From positions 1-63,014 of the forward strand of contig NZ_PGTO01000019.1 of assembly GCF_003284725.1 (NCBI RefSeq): DNA of 63,014 bases, written 5' to 3'. A program made the position numbers and the translations under genes. The first letter of the stretch is position 1. Every line of letters begins with the position of its first letter. Shown piece by piece: positions 21,757 to 32,834 of this stretch. Source of the DNA: Paramagnetospirillum kuznetsovii. GTDB taxonomy: Bacteria; Pseudomonadota; Alphaproteobacteria; Rhodospirillales; Magnetospirillaceae. Under the pieces are notes generated by a model, which searched no databases, had not been told where the DNA came from, and saw nothing but the letters and a program-made list of their open reading frames with translations.

Positions 21757-23159
21757 TGGCGAGGCGCGGCAAGACGACGGAGTTGGACGGCTTTCGCAGC
21801 CCCATCCACGGCATCGCGCCGAAGCTGACGCCGCCCTCGGCCTCGTGGCTTCTCCTATGGGCCACCGTCGCCTTCGTCGGCATGTTCGTCGCCGCCGGAG
21901 TGCTTGAACTGGACGAGGTGGTGACGGTCCCCGCCCGCATCGAGCCGTCGGGTCAGGTCCGCCACGTGCAGCATTTCGAGGGCGGCACCATCCGCGAGGT
22001 GCTGGTCCACGAAGGCGCCTTCGTCGGCATCGGCGACGTGCTGGTCCGCCTCGTCAATTCCCAGGGCGCCGGGGATCTGGCCGACAAGCGCGCTCGCTGG
22101 GCCGCCTTCCAGGCCCGCTCGGCCCGCCTCAAGGCTGACCTGGACGGCGTCCGCGACATCGCCTGGCCCAAGGGCATCGAGATCGACGCCGAGACCAAGC
22201 GGCGCGAGACCAGCATCCACGCCGAACGCCTGTCCCACCGCTTGCAGCAGGTCGCCGTCATCCAGCGCGAGATCGAGCGCCGCCAGCGCGAGGTGGTCGA
22301 GATCGAGACCAAGTCCACCGGCCTGACCCGCGCCCAGGCCAAGGGGGTCGAGGAAATGAAGATCAAGAAGAAGGCCTATGACGCGGGCGTCGTCGGCAAT
22401 CAGGAGATCATCAAGCTGGAACGCGAGCAACTGATGCTCGACACCGAGGTCTCCACCTCGCGCGACACCATCGCGCGCCTGCGTGCCCAGCAGCGGGAAG
22501 CCGACGCCAAGCTGTCGGAATTCGAGAAGGGCTGGCGCACCGGCGTGCTGGACGATATCGGCAAGGTGGAAGCCGAGATCGCCGCCCTGAAGGCCACCAT
22601 GGAGGTGGCCTCCGACCGCGAATCCCGCTCCGAGGTGCGCTCGCCGGTCAGAGGCGTGGTCAAGATGTCGGCCATCACCAGCGTGGGCCAGGTGGCGCGG
22701 CCCGGCGACACCTTGATGGATATCGTGCCGCTGGACGACGCCCTGGTGGTGGAAGCCAAGGTGCCGCCCCAGGATATCGGCCAGTTGCGCGAAGGCCTGC
22801 CCGCCTCCATCCGCCTGTCGGCCTACGACCAGTTCCGCTATGGCCACCTGAGCGGCCGGGTGATGATGGTGGGCGCCGATTCCATCGAGGAAACCAAGGG
22901 CGCCACCCAGACCACCTATTACAAGGTGCTGATCCATTCCGACAAATCGGTGCTGACCGATTCCAAGGGGGGGGAGTTCCCGGTCCGCTCCGGCATGGCG
23001 GGGACCGCCTCCATCGTCATAGGGCGCAAATCCATCCTTCGTATGGTTTTCGACCCCTTGCTCCGCAATGAAATGATTTTTTCACTGAATTCGTTCAAAG
23101 TGGTCTTTCCGGGTGGACGCAGCCTTACGCCCACCGGCCGGAGTGCGCCCCAAGAATAG
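21756..23159 (+). CDS. HlyD-family type I secretion periplasmic adaptor
   Basis: 467 residues. A short cytoplasmic N-terminus and one membrane helix (about 30-50) are followed by a lipoyl-like half motif (HFEGGTIREVLVHEGAFVGIGDVLVRL), a long coiled-coil hairpin (about 110-285), the second lipoyl half (VRSPVRGVVKM) and a beta-barrel. Bridges the ABC exporter and the TolC protein. The start overlaps the exporter stop by one base, and the gene ends nine bases before the RTX gene, so all four genes appear to be one operon. Confidence 0.93.
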   Translation: MARRGKTTELDGFRSPIHGIAPKLTPPSASWLLLWATVAFVGMFVAAGVLELDEVVTVPARIEPSGQVRHVQHFEGGTIREVLVHEGAFVGIGDVLVRLVNSQGAGDLADKRARWAAFQARSARLKADLDGVRDIAWPKGIEIDAETKRRETSIHAERLSHRLQQVAVIQREIERRQREVVEIETKSTGLTRAQAKGVEEMKIKKKAYDAGVVGNQEIIKLEREQLMLDTEVSTSRDTIARLRAQQREADAKLSEFEKGWRTGVLDDIGKVEAEIAALKATMEVASDRESRSEVRSPVRGVVKMSAITSVGQVARPGDTLMDIVPLDDALVVEAKVPPQDIGQLREGLPASIRLSAYDQFRYGHLSGRVMMVGADSIEETKGATQTTYYKVLIHSDKSVLTDSKGGEFPVRSGMAGTASIVIGRKSILRMVFDPLLRNEMIFSLNSFKVVFPGGRSLTPTGRSAPQE

Positions 23160-23168
23160 GTTCGCGCC

Positions 23169-26100
23169 ATGCATGTAAGCCCGACGACCATTCCCGCCGC
23201 CAAGTCCATCGCGACCCCCGTCGCCGATGCCGTTGCGCCCGCTTCTGACGGCGGCAAGCCCGTCGTCGTCATCGGCAAGGTGCTGACCGTCCAGGGCGAG
23301 GCCTGGGTCATCCACAACGGCCAGAAGATCCCCGCCAAGGTCGATATGGGCCTGACCCAGGGCGATTCGGTCGAGACCGCCCAGGGCGGCCAGATTTCCA
23401 TGGTGTTCGCCGACCGCTCCACCTTCGCCTTGAAGGACAAGGGGCTGGTGGGGCTGGATGACTTCGCCTACGACCCCGCCACCAAGACCGGCCACGAGAC
23501 CTTCCTGGTGGCCCAGGGCGGCTTCAACTTCGTGTCGGGCGACATCGCCAAGACCCAGCCCGACGCCGCCCGCCTCGCCACCCCCGTCATGACCATGGGC
23601 ATTCGCGGCACCACCGTGGCCGGCGCGGTTGCCGCCGACGGCAATACCTCGGTCGCCCTGCTGCCCGATCCCGGCTCGAATTTCGTCGGCGAGGTCACCG
23701 TCGGCAGAACCGGCGGCGGCGGCGAAACCTTCACCATCAATTCAGCCGGGTCCGGCATCGTCGGCGCCGGAGCCGGTGGGACATGGTCGGTGGCCGCCAA
23801 TGCCGCCGCCGCCGTGGCCACCGCCGCCCCGGCCGCCGTGGCGCCGCCCGCCGCGCCTCCCGCGCTGCCCGCCACCCCGGCCGCCGTCGGCGGCGCCGGA
23901 GCGGCCCCCACCGGGGCCGGAGCCGCCGCGGCAGCCGCGCCCGCCGCCCCGGCGGCGGCGCCCGTTCAGACCGCCGCGCCGCAACCTCCCGCCGCGACGG
24001 CCGCCCCCGAGCCGCCGCCGCTGCCACCGGCACCGGAGCCCGCCAAGGTCGCGGCACCGCCGGAACCGCCGCAGCCGCCCAAGGCCCCGGAACCGCCGCC
24101 GGTCCTGGCCCAGCCGCCCGCGCCTTCGCCAGCTCCCCCGCCGCTACCGCCCGGCGCGCCAGTGATCGACAACACGACCCATGCCGCCTCGACCGACCAT
24201 GTGGGCGGCGGAACGGCCGGTCACGTCACCGCCCATGACCCGGCGGGCGGAACCTTAAGATATGCCCTTCAGGGCGGCACCCTGTCGGTAACCGGATCGG
24301 GCACCCTGTCGACCCAGGCCACCAGCCACGGCACCATCGCGGTCAATACGGCGACCGGCGACATAACCTTCACCCCCAATTCCGGGGCTGCCGCCATGGT
24401 GGTGGGGGCCACCGCCCACGAAGATGCCACCGTGATCGTGACCAGCAGCGCCAGCGGGAAATCGGCGCTCGCTTCGATCTCGGCGGACATCACCGGGACC
24501 AACGATACGCCCAGCATTACCGGCAGCGTGAGTCTGAGCGGCGGCACCGTGGACACCACCAAGACCATCGCCATTTCGACCCTGGTGGGCAATGCCGTTG
24601 ACCCCGATACCGGCGAAACCACCTTGCTGACCGTGACCGGAACCGTGACCGCCCTGCACGGTACCGCCGGCATCAGCGGCAGCGACGTCATCTATACCCC
24701 CGACAGCGGCTATACCGGCGCCGACACCCTGACCTATTCCGTCGCCGACAGTCATGGCGCCACCGTCACCGACACCGCCAGCCTGACCATCGCGTCGGCG
24801 CCCGCCCCGCTGGCCCAGTCGGGGGCCACCCTCAGCGTCACCTCGGCGGCGACCCTGAGCGACAGCGACCTGACCGGCTTCAGCGGCATCACCACCCTGA
24901 CCTTCGGCACCTTCGCGGGAACCCAGGGCGCGACAATGGGAGCGGGCGCGGAGGCGTCGGGCATCGCCATCGTCGATGCCTCCGCCGCCCCCGGAACAGT
25001 GAAAATCGATGCGTCAAGCTACAGCCAGGCCGTGACCATCACCACCGGCAGCGGCAGCGACACCCTGACCGGCGGATCGGGCAATGACACGCTGTCCGGC
25101 GGCGCCGGTCTTGATTCCTTCATCGGCGGCGCCGGGAATGATGTGATCCACGTGGTCCACAGCAACGACCCCTTGATCGACGGTGGCCTGGGAGCGGCCG
25201 ATGTCCTGTCGATCGACGCCACCAACTTTGACGACATCAATTATGCCGACAACCAAATCACCAATGTCGAGATCATCAACATCACCAATGCGACCTCGGC
25301 GGGCGGATGGTTCAAGGTCGATAACCAGACCGAGGGCTTCACCATCAATGTGACCAGCACCCAGAATGTCACCATCGAAGGAAGCGCAGGCAACGACGTC
25401 ATCAATGGCGGCAATGCCGGTGAATATCTGTGGGGCTATTACGGCGATGACATCATCGCGGGCGGCGGCGGCAACAACACCATCGACGGCGACAGCGGCA
25501 CCGACATCGCGACCTATGACGCCATGACCTCGGGCGTCACCGCCACCATCACCGGCAGCGCCATCTCGGTGGTCCATGACACGTCCAATACCGACACCAT
25601 CAGCAATGTGGAAATCCTGGTTGGCAGCACCCACAACGATTCGTTTTCCACCAACGGAACTGCGGCCGGAACCATCATCGGCGACGGCGGTACCGATTCC
25701 TTTACCCTGACTGGCACCGTCACGGCGAACCAGATCATCGACGCCACCGGCGGCAACGGTACCCTGACCATGTCCATCGCCGACCGTTCGGCCGCATCCG
25801 TCATCACCGATGTCGCCTGGAACGGCAGCGATATCGCCATGACCACCTCGGGCGGCGGCACCATCACCCTGGTCGGCAATGCCGCCAACACCATCGTCGG
25901 CAGCCAGGGCCACACCGAGATCATCGTCGACGCCAGCGGCGCCAACACGGCCGGGCAAGGCTATATGGTGGTGGGAAACAGCTCGGATACGGTGTTGGTC
26001 GGCAATACCGGCGACGACACCCTGGTCTGGCATTCCAGCGGCGTCACCAGCAGCAGCATGGACGGTATCAGCGGCAGCGACACCGCCAATTTCCGCGCCG

Positions 26101-27326
26101 CCACCACCGCCATCACCGCCAGCCTGATCAACGGCAGCGGCACCGCCACCATCGGCGGCACCTCGACCATCACGCTGAGCAACATGGACGCCATCGAGGG
26201 CGGCAGCGGCAACGACAGCCTGACCGGCGACGGATGGCTGCAGGGCGGCGGCGGCGACAACACCCTGACCGGCTATTCCGGGGCGGGCACCGCGTCGTAC
26301 CAGGACCAGCTCTACGCCGTCACCGTGGACCTGACCAACGGAACCGCCACCCATGGCTCGGGCGGAACCAATACCGACACACTGAGCGGCCTGTTCAGCG
26401 TCGTCGGTTCCGACTTCAACGACACCATTACCGGCAGCGCCGGTAACGACACCATCACCGGCGGCATCGGTGCGGACCATCTGACCGGCAACGGCGGTGC
26501 CGATCTGTTCGTCTATACCGACCCATCCCAATCCCTGAACGCGTTGACGAGCCGCGACACAATCACCGATTTCGCGACGGGGACCGACCATATCCGGCTG
26601 TCGCTGAGCGGCACCCATGTGGACGTCTCGACCTTCGACGATTCGGCCGCGACCTATAACTTGGGCCAAGCGGGGCTGGCGGGCGGCGGCGTCGTGGGCG
26701 ACGGCTTCTATTCCAGCCTCGACGACGCCTTGTACATCTATGTGCACGGAAACAGCACGGCCATCGGAACCGATGGCGGCTATGTCATCGGCAGCACCAA
26801 CGCCATCGCGGCCTCGGATCTGCAATTCGTGATTACCGGCACCAGCGGCGCCGACACCCTGGTGGGCGGCGCGGGCAACGACACCATCTCGGGCGCGGCA
26901 GGCGACGACACCCTGACCGCGGGCAAGGGCGGCAGTTCCCTGACCGGTGGCGATGGCGCCGATGTCTTCGGCCTCAACAATTCCAGCGGCGTCGTCAGTT
27001 CCACCATCACCGACTATGCCAGCGGCACCGACAGCCTGTCGCTGTCCAACGCCCAGTTCGGCCTGGGCAGCAGCGGAACCCTGACCGATGGTGGTACCGG
27101 GAATTACGCGGAAAGCGCCAGCGCCATGACCGGCACCGCCCAGAACTTCTCGGGCGGCACCGCCACTGTCGCCGGTATCGTCGCCATCGACAACGGCTCC
27201 AATACCGAGGTGTGGTACACCGCCGACATCCACGCCGCCGACACTACCAATTCCCATCAGGTGGCGACGCTGAACAACGTCAACACCACGGCGCTGGACA
27301 GCACCCAGTTCCACCTGACGGTATAA
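23169..27326 (+). CDS. FecR-domain, cadherin-like and RTX repeat protein, probable secreted adhesin
   Basis: 1385 residues. An N-terminal FecR-type domain (about 38-180; VIGKVLTVQGEAWV...FADRSTFALKD...MTMGIRGTT) is followed by an Ala/Pro-rich linker (about 210-332), cadherin/VCBS-like domains (about 335-565) and blocks of calcium-binding RTX nonapeptides GGxGxDxxx near 624-660, 737-777, 1088-1120 and 1224-1268. No signal peptide; the C-terminus ends FHLTV, as expected for an uncleaved type I secretion signal. The transporter genes directly upstream are the obvious export route. Likely a cell-surface or biofilm adhesin, related in architecture to LapA/BapA but much shorter. Long low-complexity repeats make this gene prone to assembly errors. 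Confidence 0.88.
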   Translation: MHVSPTTIPAAKSIATPVADAVAPASDGGKPVVVIGKVLTVQGEAWVIHNGQKIPAKVDMGLTQGDSVETAQGGQISMVFADRSTFALKDKGLVGLDDFAYDPATKTGHETFLVAQGGFNFVSGDIAKTQPDAARLATPVMTMGIRGTTVAGAVAADGNTSVALLPDPGSNFVGEVTVGRTGGGGETFTINSAGSGIVGAGAGGTWSVAANAAAAVATAAPAAVAPPAAPPALPATPAAVGGAGAAPTGAGAAAAAAPAAPAAAPVQTAAPQPPAATAAPEPPPLPPAPEPAKVAAPPEPPQPPKAPEPPPVLAQPPAPSPAPPPLPPGAPVIDNTTHAASTDHVGGGTAGHVTAHDPAGGTLRYALQGGTLSVTGSGTLSTQATSHGTIAVNTATGDITFTPNSGAAAMVVGATAHEDATVIVTSSASGKSALASISADITGTNDTPSITGSVSLSGGTVDTTKTIAISTLVGNAVDPDTGETTLLTVTGTVTALHGTAGISGSDVIYTPDSGYTGADTLTYSVADSHGATVTDTASLTIASAPAPLAQSGATLSVTSAATLSDSDLTGFSGITTLTFGTFAGTQGATMGAGAEASGIAIVDASAAPGTVKIDASSYSQAVTITTGSGSDTLTGGSGNDTLSGGAGLDSFIGGAGNDVIHVVHSNDPLIDGGLGAADVLSIDATNFDDINYADNQITNVEIINITNATSAGGWFKVDNQTEGFTINVTSTQNVTIEGSAGNDVINGGNAGEYLWGYYGDDIIAGGGGNNTIDGDSGTDIATYDAMTSGVTATITGSAISVVHDTSNTDTISNVEILVGSTHNDSFSTNGTAAGTIIGDGGTDSFTLTGTVTANQIIDATGGNGTLTMSIADRSAASVITDVAWNGSDIAMTTSGGGTITLVGNAANTIVGSQGHTEIIVDASGANTAGQGYMVVGNSSDTVLVGNTGDDTLVWHSSGVTSSSMDGISGSDTANFRAATTAITASLINGSGTATIGGTSTITLSNMDAIEGGSGNDSLTGDGWLQGGGGDNTLTGYSGAGTASYQDQLYAVTVDLTNGTATHGSGGTNTDTLSGLFSVVGSDFNDTITGSAGNDTITGGIGADHLTGNGGADLFVYTDPSQSLNALTSRDTITDFATGTDHIRLSLSGTHVDVSTFDDSAATYNLGQAGLAGGGVVGDGFYSSLDDALYIYVHGNSTAIGTDGGYVIGSTNAIAASDLQFVITGTSGADTLVGGAGNDTISGAAGDDTLTAGKGGSSLTGGDGADVFGLNNSSGVVSSTITDYASGTDSLSLSNAQFGLGSSGTLTDGGTGNYAESASAMTGTAQNFSGGTATVAGIVAIDNGSNTEVWYTADIHAADTTNSHQVATLNNVNTTALDSTQFHLTV

Positions 27327-27353
27327 TACCGTTCGTCCAATCAGGTGACTCGT

Positions 27354-27430
27354 GCGGGCGAGACGCCCGCGCTCCGACTGGCACGCCATACTTGGAGCGC
27401 GGCCGTCCCGGCCGCATAGCACAAGAGTCC
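27354..27430. repeat. Dispersed hairpin repeat, copy 2
   Basis: Downstream of the RTX gene. Two adjacent inverted repeats, GCGGGCGAGACGCCCGC and GCGGCCGTCCCGGCCGC, are separated by about 20 bases and followed by AAGAGTC. Nearly the same pair recurs at 53776-53855; the first half recurs in inverted orientation at 1642-1662. Confidence 0.75.
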
Positions 27431-27469
27431 TTTCATCGACCGAGCGGTATGGGTGGAACCGCTTCAGGC

Positions 27470-28174
27470 CTAAGCGACTTTCTTCAAATCACCGCGCAAG
27501 ACACGGCCTTCATGGACCGCCTTGGCCATGATGACGATCATGTCCACCACGTCCTCGAAGTCGTCCATCCGGTCGGTATTGACGGTGATGTCGAATTCCG
27601 AGGCGTCGGACAGGCGGGAATGGAAGACCTCCCACACGAACTTGCCCCGGCGGTGATTGACATCGCGCGCCTGGACGAGCAATTCGGCTTCCTTGCCGTG
27701 TCCCCCGGCGGCGAGCCGCTTGGCGCAGGCTTCCGGTGTTCCGGCGATGCGGACCCGAAGGGCGCATTCATCGGCCAGGATCACATGGGCGCCGCGCCCG
27801 ACGATGACGCCGCCCAGGCGTCCCAGGCTCATCACCACCTTGACCAGGGTGTCGCGATAGGCATCGGGGCTGATGTCCTTGCCCGAGAACAGGCGATACA
27901 GCCACATGTCCTTGGAGCGCCCGAATCCCTCGTCCAGCAATTGGATGATGGCCGGGTCGTCCTGAAGGCGGGCCGCCACTTGGCGCAGCAGGTCTTCGTC
28001 GTAAAGGGGTAGGTTGAGGCGCTGGCACAGCCGGGTGGCGATCACATCGCCGCCAGAGCCGAAATCACGGGACAGGGTAATGACCGGTTGCCGAGGGCGG
28101 AGATGGTCGCCCTGGCGTGGCACTGTCGCCACTTCGGCCAATGCGGAGATTACGGTAAGGATGCTGGTTGTCAT
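27470..28174 (-). CDS. Cytidylate kinase-like family protein
   Basis: 234 residues. The cytidylate-kinase-like fold begins near residue 30 with ITLSRDFGSGGDVIA, in which the P-loop is of the relaxed SRDFGSGG type seen in this family rather than GxxxxGKS. The core continues with LYDEDLL, VIVGRGAHVIL and the lid-like RVNH/R segment. Usually annotated from the fold only; no substrate has been established for these proteins. It stands alone, convergent with the RTX gene and 106 bases from the chemoreceptor gene. Confidence 0.8.
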   Translation of the reverse strand: MTTSILTVISALAEVATVPRQGDHLRPRQPVITLSRDFGSGGDVIATRLCQRLNLPLYDEDLLRQVAARLQDDPAIIQLLDEGFGRSKDMWLYRLFSGKDISPDAYRDTLVKVVMSLGRLGGVIVGRGAHVILADECALRVRIAGTPEACAKRLAAGGHGKEAELLVQARDVNHRRGKFVWEVFHSRLSDASEFDITVNTDRMDDFEDVVDMIVIMAKAVHEGRVLRGDLKKVA

Positions 28175-28280
28175 GGCGCTCTCCCATCGGACGCGTCCTA
28201 CGACACCATACTACGCCTCGCGCCGCCGGATCGCACCCCCCTCGGTGAGCAGGCCGGACCCCGCGAAAACGCGGCCGCCT

Positions 28281-29699
28281 TTAGATGCGATAGCCGAACC
28301 GCAGACCACCCCAGTGGCGCCCCTGGACGAAAATGGGGGCCGATACGTCCTTCATCATGACGTATTTGCCGCCGCCCATGTCGCGCCGATAGGTCTGGAG
28401 CAGGAAGGGCTTGGTATTGCGTCCGGCCGACAGTCCGGTGCGATCGTTGAAGATGCGACGGTTGCGGCAATTGGCGTTATTCCACACCGGGTCCGGTCCC
28501 TGGGGATGCGACACCTTGTTGATATGGGTGCCGATATAGCCGTTGCGATCGCAAGCCACGCAGAACGCCACCCGCTCGTCGAAGGCGAGATTGGGTTCCT
28601 GAAACTGGGGCAGAACCTCGTCGGTGAAGACGACCCACTTGGTCATATGCTGCTGCGGATTGGTATTGGCGATGGGGACATAGGTCTCGTCGAACAGGTC
28701 GTTCATGGTGATGCGGCCCTTGGCCACGGCATCCTCGAACGCCTGGGAAATCCGGCTGGCGGTATCGCTCACCGTCTCGATGAAGGGCGTGTCGGCGGTG
28801 CGGAAGCCCGAAGCGGCGATATAGCACATCAGCTCTTCCGAATTTCCCAACAGCGAGGTAATGCGCTCGTCGGCCTTCAGAAGGCTCTCGGAGGTCATGG
28901 CCACGCCTTCGAAGAACTTGTCGATCTCGCCCATGACGTCCTGGCATTGGGACATGGACTGGGACGCCGCTTGGGAAATATCGCCGACCTTGCTTTCCAC
29001 CGAGTCTATGGCCTGGCCGAAGACCGAGACCGCATTGTTGATGACGCCGACGCCAGCGCCGACGGTGTCGGCCATCTTCAGGGTGTCGGTGGAGGTCTCG
29101 ATCAGGGTGGTGACCGAGCCCGAGAGGTTCTGAACGGTGTTATCGATGCCGGTGGTCACGTCGGCGGTCTGGCGCGCCAAGGTCTTGACCTCGGTGGCCA
29201 CCACCGCGAAGCCCTTTCCGGCATCACCGGCCCGCGCCGCTTCGATGGTGGCGTTCAAGGCCAGCAGATTGGTTTGACGCGCGATCTTCTGGATGTTGCG
29301 CGACATGGAACTGACCTCGCCCAGCGCGCCTTCAAGGCCCTCCAGCTGCTCCTCGATGCCTTGAACGGCACTGACCAGCGTATTGACCCCCGACAGGGCG
29401 GTGTCGATGGTACGCAGCGAATCGGCCGATTGTTGCCCCGCCTGTAGGGTCAGTTCGCGGGTCTCCTGCCCGGCCGTGTCAATCAGCCCGATGGTATCCG
29501 CCATGGCATGGGCGACGGATTTCAGATGAGAGAACAGCTGTTCTTGATGTTTGACGAACCGCGTCAGCCCCTCCATGGTGCCGGCGATATCGGCGACCTC
29601 CAGGCTCAGACTATCGATTCGCTTCAGCACTTCCGTCGCGAAGGAATCAGCATCCTCCTGCGACGGGGAACCCCCACCGTCCCGACCTTGCATCGTCAT
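28281..29699 (-). CDS. Soluble methyl-accepting chemotaxis protein
   Basis: 472 residues with no membrane segment. A long coiled-coil signalling domain occupies about 20-275, with the hairpin tip carrying [30 protein letters not shown], split here as [11 protein letters not shown] and [12 protein letters not shown], the CheA/CheW contact. The C-terminal region (about 300-472) is a distinct sensor-like domain containing [16 protein letters not shown] and ending [10 protein letters not shown], as in PilJ/McpB-like cytoplasmic receptors. A cytoplasmic receptor could monitor redox or metabolic state. It follows a 120-base spacer from a small Cys protein gene. Confidence 0.92.
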   Translation of the reverse strand: MTMQGRDGGGSPSQEDADSFATEVLKRIDSLSLEVADIAGTMEGLTRFVKHQEQLFSHLKSVAHAMADTIGLIDTAGQETRELTLQAGQQSADSLRTIDTALSGVNTLVSAVQGIEEQLEGLEGALGEVSSMSRNIQKIARQTNLLALNATIEAARAGDAGKGFAVVATEVKTLARQTADVTTGIDNTVQNLSGSVTTLIETSTDTLKMADTVGAGVGVINNAVSVFGQAIDSVESKVGDISQAASQSMSQCQDVMGEIDKFFEGVAMTSESLLKADERITSLLGNSEELMCYIAASGFRTADTPFIETVSDTASRISQAFEDAVAKGRITMNDLFDETYVPIANTNPQQHMTKWVVFTDEVLPQFQEPNLAFDERVAFCVACDRNGYIGTHINKVSHPQGPDPVWNNANCRNRRIFNDRTGLSAGRNTKPFLLQTYRRDMGGGKYVMMKDVSAPIFVQGRHWGGLRFGYRI

Positions 29700-29819
29700 T
29701 GTCTCCCGGACATCCGCTCTTTTCGGAGACGCTTCTTACGAGCGCCTTACTGCTTTATTGCAATAAAACCCATCGCCGCCCCATACGTCAATGGGATTAC
29801 CTACACCAAATGTTATGGA

Positions 29820-30029
29820 TTACCCCACCGATTTAGGTAGGCCGTCCGTCTGCCTATGCTCCGGGTCGGCCGCTTGATCCTTATCGGGCGCGGCTTTGCG
29901 GTTTTTACTGGGATTGGAGAAGCGGAATCGTCCGGCGAGGACACAGCCCTTCATGCCGGGATCGCAGGGGCGGCCGACAACTTTGCCGCAATGACCATTC
30001 GCCTCATGCACACATCCCCATCCGCTCAT
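29820..30029 (-). CDS. Small Cys-containing conserved protein
   Basis: 69 residues. The first half carries four cysteines in CVHEANGHC...CDPGMKGC followed by VLAGRFRFS; the tail is Lys/Asp/Pro-rich and probably disordered. The spacing is suited to a metal or Fe-S site. GGAGG lies six bases before the ATG at 30029 and its first G belongs to the stop codon of the acidic-repeat gene, so translation is coupled to it. Similar short proteins are, to my recollection, common in Rhodospirillales as hypothetical proteins; function unknown. Confidence 0.6.
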   Translation of the reverse strand: MSGWGCVHEANGHCGKVVGRPCDPGMKGCVLAGRFRFSNPSKNRKAAPDKDQAADPEHRQTDGLPKSVG

Positions 30030-30039
30030 GACCGGCCTC

Positions 30040-31971
<1,932 letters not shown>

Positions 31972-32000
31972 TTTTGGGAATTGCCCCTGGGACTAGGCCG

Positions 32001-32834
32001 TCATAGTGCCATGTTGTCCACAGCCCGCGCCAGGGCACAAAAGCCCTCGACCGGGATCTCCTCGGCGCGGGCGGTGCCCGAAATTCCGGCAACCGCCAGC
32101 AGTGCTTCCGCGTTGCCCAACTGCTTTAGGCTGGAACGCAACATCTTGCGGCGCTGCCCGAAGGCGGCGGCGGTCACCCGTTCCAGAGTCTGGAAGCGCG
32201 CCGGAGCCAGGGGCTGCGGCCGGGGCACGATTTCCACCACCGTCGAGGTGACCGTCGGCGGCGGCGTGAACGCCCGCCGGTCCACGTTGAACAGGGGACG
32301 GACCTCGCACAGCCACTGGGTGATGACCGATAGCCGACCGTAATGGGAGGATCGCGGAGCGGCGGCAAGGCGGTCGACGACTTCCTTCTGAAACATCAGG
32401 ACGAAGCGCTCAAACTCCGCCGCGCGGCGCAGCCATGCCAGCAACAGAACGGTGGAAATATTATAGGGCAGATTGGCGACAATCTTGCGCGGGGCTTCCC
32501 CCAGGGTGGCGGCATCCACCGCCATGGCATCGGCCGCCAATATTTCCAGGCGACCGGGATAGGCTTCGGCGATTTCGTTTTGAATGGCGATGGCCCGGTC
32601 GTCGCGTTCGATGGCGATGACCTGCCGCGCCCCGGCATCGAGCAGCGCGCGGGTCAGACCACCGGGACCGGGACCGATCTCGATCACCGTGCCAATGGAC
32701 AGATCGCCTGCCGCCCGGGCGATCCGGCCGGTCAGATTGAGATCGAACAGAAAATGCTGGCCCAGGGATTTGCGCGCGTCGAGCCCATGGCGTGCGATGA
32801 CGTCGCGCAGGGGAGGCAGCGGATCGGCGCTCAC
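32001..32834 (-). CDS. rsmA: 16S rRNA (adenine1518/1519-N6)-dimethyltransferase RsmA
   Basis: 277 residues. Dimethylates two adjacent adenines in the 3' hairpin of 16S rRNA late in 30S assembly. SAM-binding motif I VIEIGPGPGGLT near 50-61, D-x-x-x-x-D region IAIERDD, catalytic NLPYNIS near 120, and the C-terminal helical domain. The ATG overlaps the pdxA stop by four bases (ATGA). The order pdxA-rsmA after surA/lptD is the classic proteobacterial arrangement. Confidence 0.97.
   Translation of the reverse strand: MSADPLPPLRDVIARHGLDARKSLGQHFLFDLNLTGRIARAAGDLSIGTVIEIGPGPGGLTRALLDAGARQVIAIERDDRAIAIQNEIAEAYPGRLEILAADAMAVDAATLGEAPRKIVANLPYNISTVLLLAWLRRAAEFERFVLMFQKEVVDRLAAAPRSSHYGRLSVITQWLCEVRPLFNVDRRAFTPPPTVTSTVVEIVPRPQPLAPARFQTLERVTAAAFGQRRKMLRSSLKQLGNAEALLAVAGISGTARAEEIPVEGFCALARAVDNMAL

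Noticed and set aside
25014-27422. 802-codon minus-strand frame within the RTX gene
   Set aside because: Produced by the repetitive GC-rich RTX repeats; no ribosome binding site and no recognisable domain.
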